From Combretum micranthum (Eukaryota; Streptophyta; Magnoliopsida; Myrtales; Combretaceae), in the NCBI GenBank assembly GCA_024138025.1, contig JAMXBD010000403.1:972361-1036360 (forward strand): a stretch of 64,000 nt of DNA, in the 5' to 3' direction. Below, piece after piece: positions 57,390 to 64,000 of this stretch. Positions within the stretch are counted from its first letter, which is position 1, and each line of letters opens with the position of its first letter. A program made the translations under genes and the position numbers. The notes beneath the pieces are model-generated. The model did no database searches. It was not told the DNA's origin and saw only the letters and a list, made by a program, of their open reading frames with translations.

Positions 57390-57966
57390 TGAGGCAGCAC
57401 CCAACATGAAAAAAGATCACAATTCTGCTGATTCGATAGAATACCGAAATAGTGATTTTCAATAGCCTATTGATTGTGGAAATACCTAGGCTAATGGCAT
57501 GAAAGTCGAAATATAATATAATTTTGAGATTTAAAAGACAAGAGTAATGACAACTTTGAAAAACTTTACTGAAAAAATGATAACTAAAGCATTCAGCACC
57601 CTAAGGCATACAATTATAGGCCAATCTAAAAGCTACCACAAATAGAATCGAAATTGCCAAAAATAAAAAGATCCTGAAACAAAGTATGCATAAGGACAAG
57701 TAAAACGCCATGGATGATGTACAAACCAATAAGGCTATAAAGAGTTATAAGTAAAATAAAACTTTCCAGAAATGCTAAAATTGCTCGTTTGAGGCCCTAA
57801 ATGAAGGAATTTGCCTCAAAATTGGCCTAGCTCACTATCAACCATTGTGACTTCTTCGAGTTCGCTCATTTCCTTCGAGATAAGGTCTTCCAATCATCCA
57901 ATTATAATGGATAGGTTTTTTTCCTACTTCTCTAGGTACTTGTTTGCTACAATCTCCACCTCATCA
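57390..57966 (-). repeat. 3' LTR of the deleted gypsy element
   Basis: 577 bp. Aligns with 60811-61275 along CAACATGAAAAAA, GAAATATAATATAATTT, GGCATACAATTATAGGC, AATGCTAAAATTGCTC and GACTTCTTCGAGTT. A ~100 bp segment (about 57675-57770) is absent from the other LTR and accounts for the length difference. Confidence 0.85.
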
Positions 57967-58900
57967 TCTTCACCTGGTGGATTGAATTTGCCCTTGAATT
58001 GTCTTCGTTCGAGTTATCACAAGTGTATAGGATGAGAAGCTTCAGATTAAATACATCTATAGTCCGAATATGGTTAGACAACTTCAATTTGTAAGCATTT
58101 GTATTGATCTTCTCTAAGATCTCTACTAGTTTGATCTTTTTAGCAGAGAGCTTGTTATGGTCACCTGTAGAAAATCGATCTTTAGTAAGGGCGACCCACT
58201 CATAGTCTCAAACATGAGACTCCATGTGCCATCTCTTCCTATCAGTAATTTCTTTGTATGTAACCTTGGCTTTTCTTAAGTTGTCATGAACTTTTATGAG
58301 CCTCTTGTAAGCTGTGTATAAAGTTTATTACCATCCTATGAATCCTGGCTCTATTTGACATAGATAATAAGTCAAGTGGACTTTGGGGAGTAACACAATA
58401 AACTCCTGGAATGGACTAAACCTAGTACTACGGTTAATAGCATGGTTATGTGCAAACTTAACTTGGCTTACTCATGATCCTAACTCTTCACATGTTCACC
58501 TACTAGGCTCCTCAAAGTTTCCCAAGGATCTGTTTACTACCTTAGTCTGCCCATAGTAGTAGGCAAGCCATGTAACCGATATACCTCCTAAAAGTATAAC
58601 TATGCAACACATACAACATATGTAGTCTTCTTGCATGGAATGAAGTGCACCATTTAAGATAATCTGTTTACTACCACAAATATGGAGTCATTACCCCATT
58701 GAGTATGCGGTAAGCCTATAATGAAGTCCATGCTCACTTCTACCTAAGGTTGTGAAGGGATGGGCGAAGGCATATATAACTATGCATTGGTAACTGTCCC
58801 TATTCCCTTGGACACTTGGCGAACTTTGCACCTCTGCACATACCTCTTTACTTCTTTATGTATGATCAACCAAAAATAGGATGCCTGTACCAATTGCAAA
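57967..58900 (-). pseudogene. Integrase of the deleted gypsy element
   Basis: Upstream zinc-finger-region remnant QASYFWLIIHKEVKRYVQRC (about 58890), then DFIIGLPHTQWGNDSIFVVV (about 58720) with the first catalytic Asp, HFIPCKKTTY and HGLPTTM. The next recognisable text is QTKVVNRSLGNFE. Intact relatives have a stretch holding SDRD(T/S)KF between these, so the second catalytic Asp is deleted, and the catalytic Glu of QTEV is Lys. Downstream, KFAHNHAINRSTRFSPFQ, NLRKAKVTYKEITDRKR and GDHNKLSAKKI are the usual C-terminal landmarks. Stops are present. Confidence 0.85.
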
Positions 58901-59030
58901 GTTTGCTCTTTTCAACTCCTTATGGTTAGTAGGGCTCCTCCTGTAATGTGGCTTGTTTAGTAGGGACACATCAAGCTTCGAATCAATTTGGTGCTGGATG
59001 TCTCGTAATGGTGGTAATCCATCTAGTAAC
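58901..59030 (-). pseudogene. Remnant of reverse transcriptase N-terminus and deletion junction
   Basis: DGLPPLRDIQHQID and NKPHYRRSPTNHKELKR are the first ~40 residues of gypsy RT. Immediately after, within about 58900-58912, the frame shifts into EQTLQLVQASYFW, which belongs near the integrase zinc finger. Some 1.3 kb or more of RT palm, thumb and RNase H is therefore missing. Confidence 0.85.
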
Positions 59031-59214
59031 TCCTTAAGAAAACATCCTAAAACTCCCTTGTAACCAAAGCTACTACGTCAAGTATTGCTACTTCCTAATC
59101 TCTTTGCCTACTAGAGCAAATACTATCTCTAAATCTTGCATCTCACCTTAAAATATAGCTAGAGCTAACATAATAGCATGTGTACTCCATTTCACAGGTT
59201 CTTTATTTGGTATC

Positions 59215-59525
59215 AGCACAATTTTTACACCTTTGTATTACAAAACTGTAAATATTAGCTTTCCTATCATGACTCACATTTCTATTAAACTACCAGGGCC
59301 TTCCCATTATCACCACATCAATCTAGATAGAATCTATATACCTAGAACCAATGGAAAACGTAATTAATGTACACTTAGAAACACTTATCTCACCTCTATT
59401 CTTTAACCATGCCAATTTATATGGTTTAGGATGCTGCTTAGGTTATATGTGCAACTTCTGCATTGCTTCTAAAGAAACTATATTTTCATAACTACCGAAG
59501 TCAATCATGAAACAACATGCTTTAC
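59215..59525 (-). pseudogene. Aspartic protease of the deleted gypsy element
   Basis: CCFMIDFGSYENIVSLEAMQ followed by KLHI (about 59515-59450) is the active-site region. The family has IDSGSSENIVS, so the catalytic Asp and Gly stay but Ser is Phe. PYKLAWLKNRGEISVSKCTL, FSIGSRYIDSI and VIMGRPW follow in order. Stops occur after LHI and in DSI*ID. Confidence 0.82.
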
Positions 59526-60308
59526 CAAGAATTGTGTAGGTGGACTGAAAGATATTGTTCTACGACCAACGGTCCTTGGAGTCTTACAGGACCTCATAAC
59601 CACTAGATTTTCCCTACCATCACCCATGACAAACTCCTCTTCAATATGCTCAGTATAAAATACAGTTCCTCCATCACTTACATCCTTAAAAGCAACATCA
59701 TCATCCTCATCAATAAATAGTGCTTTCTTCTCTGCATTCTTATACTCAGATTGTCAATGACTAGACTCTCCACACTTAAATCCACTACTACTCAGTTCGT
59801 TGGTACTAGGCTTATTGAATTGCCCAATAGTGTTATTACTTGCAACTCCACTTCCTGCACCGTTCACCCCACTACTATTACTAACAGTCACACAACTACC
59901 AGTCACCCCACTACTTAATCACCTATACTGCTTTTCTACGATTCAAGGCCTCTGATGTGCTGTGGATACACTAATATGATCAAATAATTTTATAATATCC
60001 TGTATTTCTATCGTCAATCCCCCAATATATCTTGCTACCAACTGATCCTCTATCTCCTAGATTTCGTTTCTAGCGGCTGATTGATAAAATATAGAGGTAT
60101 AATCATCGATTGACCTACTACCCATTTTAAATTTTATAGCCTTTGATACATGATACGCTGGAAGTTAGGGCAAAAACATAGCTCACATGTGTTTTTTCAT
60201 CTTCTCCCACAAGGTGATTTTAGGTTTACCCAATCTACATCGAGTTAGCTTCATTTGTTGCCACCATGCTATGGCCTTACTGTGGAGTCGAGTTGCCACT
60301 AATTGCAC

Positions 60309-60818
60309 CTATTTGTCTTTAGGAACACCCTTAAAATCCAAGATCTTTTCCATCATGGCCAACCAATCTAAGAATTCCTCTAGTTGCAAACTTCCATGAA
60401 ACTGTGGAATCTCACTCCTTATACCCAACTCCCATCGTCTTTGGTCTTCTTCCACAACATGAAGTCTACCATGCTTGCATGGCATTTCAGCATACATCCC
60501 TATTTCATTTGTAAAAGATGAATCATGCTCTTCCTCATCTAGATTTACCATCGGATTAGGGTTTTGTCCATGCCCTCGGTTGGCATTTTGTTGATTTCCC
60601 ATCAACACACCAATCCTTTTTGTTAAGCGATCAACCACCACATCTAAACAACATTCCAACGTCGCATCCAACGGCTCATCAATCATCTGCCCGATCCTTT
60701 GGTTTAGATCATTGCGATCATATATCTCATCTACTATTACACGACGTTGATTGGCTTGTCTATCGGGTCTCATTGCTAATCCAAAAACAAATGTAGCTTT
60801 GATACTAAGCTGATGCAA
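60309..60818 (-). pseudogene. Gag N-terminal region of the deleted gypsy element
   Basis: A 169-codon open frame that begins just inside the 5' LTR; the natural start is probably MRPDRQANQ about 15 residues in. It ends RSEIPQFHGSLQLEEFLDWL then AMMEKILDFKGVPKDK, the classic start of the gypsy gag domain. After that the frame is lost, and the capsid half and zinc knuckle are hard to see between 59530 and 60308. Confidence 0.85.
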
Positions 60819-61275
60819 CGCACAACATGAAAAAATATCATAATTCCATTGATTTAATAGAATAATGGAATAGTGATCTTCAATAGCCTATTTATATAGG
60901 AATACTTAGGCTAATAACATCAAAATTCGAAATATAATATAATTTCAAGATTTGGAAGACAAAAGCAATGACAACTCTAGAAAGCTTTACTAAAGAAAAG
61001 ACAATTAAAGCGTTATATACCATAGGGCATACAATTATAGGCTAGCTTAAAAGTTGCCAAAAATAGAATCGAACCTGCCAAAAATGCTAAAATTGCTCAT
61101 TTGAAGCCTTAGAAGGAGTTTGTCTAAAAACCAGCCTATTTCACTGTTGATGGCCGTGACTTCTTCGAGTTAGCTTGTTTCCTTTGAGATAGGGTCTTTA
61201 GATCACCCAACAGTAATGGACCATATTCTTTCCTACTTCTTTAGGTACTTGCTTGCCATTATCTTCACCTCATCA
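60811..61275 (-). repeat. 5' LTR of the deleted gypsy element
   Basis: 465 bp, the pair of 57390-57966. On minus it ends at TGCATCA, followed by GCTTAGTATCAAAGCT, a decayed primer-binding site close to TGGTATCAGAGC (initiator Met tRNA). Confidence 0.85.
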
Positions 61276-62250
61276 CCACCACATCGTTATTATCATGCTG
61301 GACACAAAAACACTATTTCTAATACAACAACATGAAGCTGCTATTTGCTATCACCATCAACAATTCTGGTTTTTTGGTGGTAGTCTTAGTGCAATAGTCA
61401 TGGTGTTGGTGGTATCAATGGTAATGACTGCAATGATAGTAGGGGCAATATTGAATTGAAAAGATATAGCTAAAGTAAAAAGGGAAATTGTGAATTACCA
61501 CTTTAAACTTTCACCTAGATGCGGATTCACTTTTGAAGTTATAAAGTGCACTTTTGATCCCCAAACTTTCAACAATTGTAAAAAAGAAATGTAATTATTA
61601 TATTTATTTTAATAGTTTATGTTTATATCTTATTGTGATTGAATTATTAAGATAATTAATATATTGATTATTATATTTATTTTAAAAATTATGATTGATT
61701 GTATTTTCTTATTGATGACATTGTGAAAGTACCATGTACCCAATATATGAAACATGGCATAAAATATTTGTGCCGTATCGATTTCTTTATACTGTATTAT
61801 AGTATTCTTATTATCCTATGCTATATTATACTTGAAACTAATACTATTCAAGAATTTCATCTTTACCTAAGTAATAGTTTCAGGTTGTGTTCGCCATTTT
61901 TACTAGGAAAGCCAATGCAGCAGAAATCAAATATTTAATACAACCAAAGTTTCTTCGATTGGCATATGGCAAATTCAGGATTGATGAAATAGAACAACGA
62001 GACCTATCGAGTCTTCCCAAATTGCACGGGACAGAAATGACATGAATGTGAACCACGTTGTGGCCTAGTAATGTTGCGGCTCTTCGCACCTTAACATCGC
62101 AAGGAAGGAAAACGTTCTTATTATGGGTCTATCGTTTATCATGTTTGTGTTGTGTTACCTCGTAATTAGACAACACAACTTCCCCAGTTGTAGCTTGTGT
62201 CGGCGTTCACGTTCACATCAGCTAGCCGGATAGCCCCAAAAAAGTAAAAA
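61276..62250 (+). repeat. CAT/CAC-rich repeat, copy 2, right part
   Basis: Continues copy 2 with CCACCACATCGTTATTATCA, TTTGGTGGTAG, an AT-rich centre and the GC-richer tail (GCCAATGCAGCAGAAATCAA, GAACCACGTTGTGGC, GGAAAACGTTCTTATTATGG). The tail parallels 11000-11300 and 63290-63530. Confidence 0.7.
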
Positions 62251-62704
62251 CAAGTCAACGAATCATATGGTCCATAATCTCTCGGTGAAAGTTCATGGAC
62301 AGTTGCAAAACATATGATTGGAAATTCCATGATACAAGTTCTATTATTGGATAAGCTTTTAAAATCAATGTATGTGTCTTCATCTTTTCCACAAATACTT
62401 GAAGTATGTACCCATATCTTCGAAGTTACTACTAAGAGTCCAAGGAACTTTATGTTTTCTCCAATGACGGTTGGGGATTTTGTTGTGTATATATCTGTTT
62501 TTTTTCTCCATAGTGAACATGCATATTGTCTGGAGAGTCCAAGGTAGCATCTGGTTTGTCTTTTTTTTTTTTCCAGGTATTGGATAAAATAAAGATCATT
62601 ATATTATGTTTGATTTGCAAAATAAGTTTATTACTCTTCTCTCGTGAAACTAAAGGGAATTAAAAAAAAAAAAAATTTCCTTCCAATTAGTGATAAAAAA
62701 TACT
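62251..62704. other. Spacer between two CAT/CAC repeat copies
   Basis: No gene. Contains a T run near 62561-62572 and A runs near 62661-62674. Confidence 0.5.
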
Positions 62705-63590
62705 CTAGAAATAAAAAAAATTAGATTATGATAACCAAAACATTTACTAATATTATATACCATTATTACTACCTAGTCTTACAGCGCTACTACTGCCATT
62801 GTCATCTTCACCGATGGTGCCGTTGTTGTCGCAACCACCATTGTCATAGCTACTATTACCACTATGGTTACCATAACCATCAATATAATTCCAGCATAAA
62901 ACTATCATTTTTACTACCTCATATTATCATCATGATCTCACTACGATACCATCATCAATACAATGCTAACATAAGGGTGCCTCGCACTAGCAGCGATATC
63001 AGCAATGATGATGACAGTAGCACACAAAAATAGGATGAATATAGTTCAGATAAATATATGATAATATCAATAGACATCAATAATAAAATAAAACATATAA
63101 AAATTTTAAGATATACGCAATGCACTAAACGTGTTATAGGAATTTATACAATATTATTATTCTTATTTTGTATTATACTAATTTTATTATCCCGTAGTGT
63201 ACTATACTGATAGCCAAATGCCACTGAAAGGTTTATCCATCTATCTGATAATTTTTGGGTATATTATTTGCAATTATCACAAGCAGGACTACGCAGCAAT
63301 AGTGAAATATTTAACACGATCAACTTTCTTGGATTGCGGTATGGCAAATTTTGAATTTGGAGTAGAATAAAGGTTGAGACCAGTTGGAGTCTTTCCCAAT
63401 TCAGATGACAAGGAAATTGCACGAATGTGACCCACGTTGTGTCCTTAAAGTTGCATCAAGTTTATACCTGAACATCATAAAAACGGAAGCCGGAACACGT
63501 TTTCACTGGGGCTCTATCTGTTAACACGTATGTATTATGTTACCTCAACAGTTGACAATGCAGTTTTATGGGGATTTTTAGAAGACTTCA
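62705..63590 (+). repeat. CAT/CAC-rich repeat, copy 3
   Basis: Uninterrupted copy. Opens with ACCATTATTACTACCTAG and many CAT/ACC triplets to about 62960, then an AT-rich centre, then the tail with TTTTTGGGTATATTATTTGC, CACAAGCAGGACTACGCAGC, GGAAATTGCACGAATGTGA and ACACGTTTTCACTGGGGC. The 101-codon His/Tyr-rich frame at 62728-63033 is the translated triplet repeat and is not kept open in the other copies. Confidence 0.7.
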
Positions 63591-64000
63591 TTACCGAAAA
63601 TCTACGCTTTTCTCTAATTTATGCATGGAGGGTAGATTTAGAATTATTGAAGATTCTACTACTTTTCACTTTAAGCAAAATACTTAAATTACCCTCACAT
63701 GCACTTAACCTCCTTAGTTAGTCACTTAAGAGAGTTTTAGGCCATCTAAGTTAATCTTTCACTAGCTAATCCAAATTTAAACTACTCTTAATCCTCAACA
63801 CATATGCCTAAATATCTAAGGGACATTTATGTCATGCCTCGAGGGTAACCTAAATAATAGTTTGCTGTATACAATATTGAAGTGTAAGAATGAATACCAT
63901 AGTTATGTAAATACTTTCACATTATGCACAAGACATACTTCACAACAAACGAAACATAGAAGTAGTGAAACTCAAGAAGATAACATAGAATTTGCAAGCA
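63591..64000. other. No recognised gene
   Basis: AT-rich sequence after the last CAT/CAC repeat copy; nothing recognised. Confidence 0.5.

Larger units (their letters stand above)
57390..61275 (-). mobile_element. Deleted Ty3/gypsy element with two LTRs
   Basis: 3.9 kb on minus: 5' LTR 60811-61275, primer-binding site, gag, protease, remnant of RT, integrase, 3' LTR 57390-57966. Flanks CCACT (57385-57389) and CCACC (61276-61280) are a 5-bp target duplication (4 of 5). Gag and pol wording is that of the chromovirus-like gypsy group. Nearly all of RT and RNase H and the centre of integrase are missing, so it is a deletion derivative. Confidence 0.88.

Noticed and set aside
45050..61275. Integrated plant pararetrovirus
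   Set aside because: Integrase domains and LTRs with primer-binding sites are present and no movement protein was seen, so these are retrotransposons.
62728..63033. His/Tyr-rich 101-codon ORF, as a possible metal-binding peptide gene
   Set aside because: It is a translated CAT/TAT triplet repeat; the other two copies of the repeat do not keep the frame.
1..64000. tRNA or rRNA genes
   Set aside because: No complete cloverleaf with A and B boxes and no rRNA-like sequence were seen; B-box-like words at 12430 and 13348 lack the rest.

Overview
This 64 kb window is nuclear DNA of a flowering plant. It is AT-rich, its one host gene has GT..AG introns and plant-type protein sequence, and it carries plant retrotransposon lineages (a SIRE/Maximus-like Ty1/copia, a Tat-like Ty3/gypsy, an L1-type LINE with an RNase H domain) and many short terminal-inverted-repeat elements. 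The species cannot be fixed from sequence alone. All calls come from reading translations and repeats by eye; no search was run.

Layout. 0.2-1.7 kb: two small DNA-transposon relics. 2.7-9.1 kb (+): the only convincing host gene, nine 3' exons of a NAT12-type nucleobase-ascorbate transporter; its N-terminal exon(s) are not visible, and exon 3 of those seen has a one-base frameshift. 10.4-11.4 kb: first copy of an unclassified CAT/CAC-rich repeat family that recurs at 56.7-63.6 kb. 15.5-16.2 kb: a dispersed repeat with a nested MITE. 16.35-19.98 kb (-): a decayed, 5'-truncated LINE. 21.2-25.4 kb: an old direct duplication (about 1.7 kb against 2.1 kb) whose second copy gained two MITEs. 28.5 kb: a clean MITE. 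31.3 kb: a lone first exon of a NAC transcription factor.

33-56 kb is a block of LTR retrotransposons, all read on the minus strand. A coding-free element (about 33.16-36.42 kb) has a long LTR whose presumed U3 carries a cluster of GCC-box-like motifs upstream of a TATA box. It is joined to a SIRE-like copia element (36.42-43.52 kb) that has one full 1.6 kb LTR and one truncated LTR. A poly-C tract and ~200 bp tandem repeats follow. Then comes a Tat-like gypsy element (about 45.0-56.35 kb) with gag-PR-RT-RNH-INT on minus and a decayed extra ORF on plus.

56.7-63.6 kb holds two more copies of the CAT/CAC family. The first is split by a TCGA-rich MITE relic and by a 3.9 kb gypsy element with both LTRs. 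That element has lost nearly all of RT and RNase H and the middle of its integrase.

Every transposon coding region seen has stops, frameshifts or missing catalytic residues, so none looks autonomous. The most original observations are the CAT/CAC repeat family, the GCC-box cluster in an LTR, the hairpin-forming repeats in the copia LTR, and empty-site evidence for 9-bp target duplications of several MITE families.
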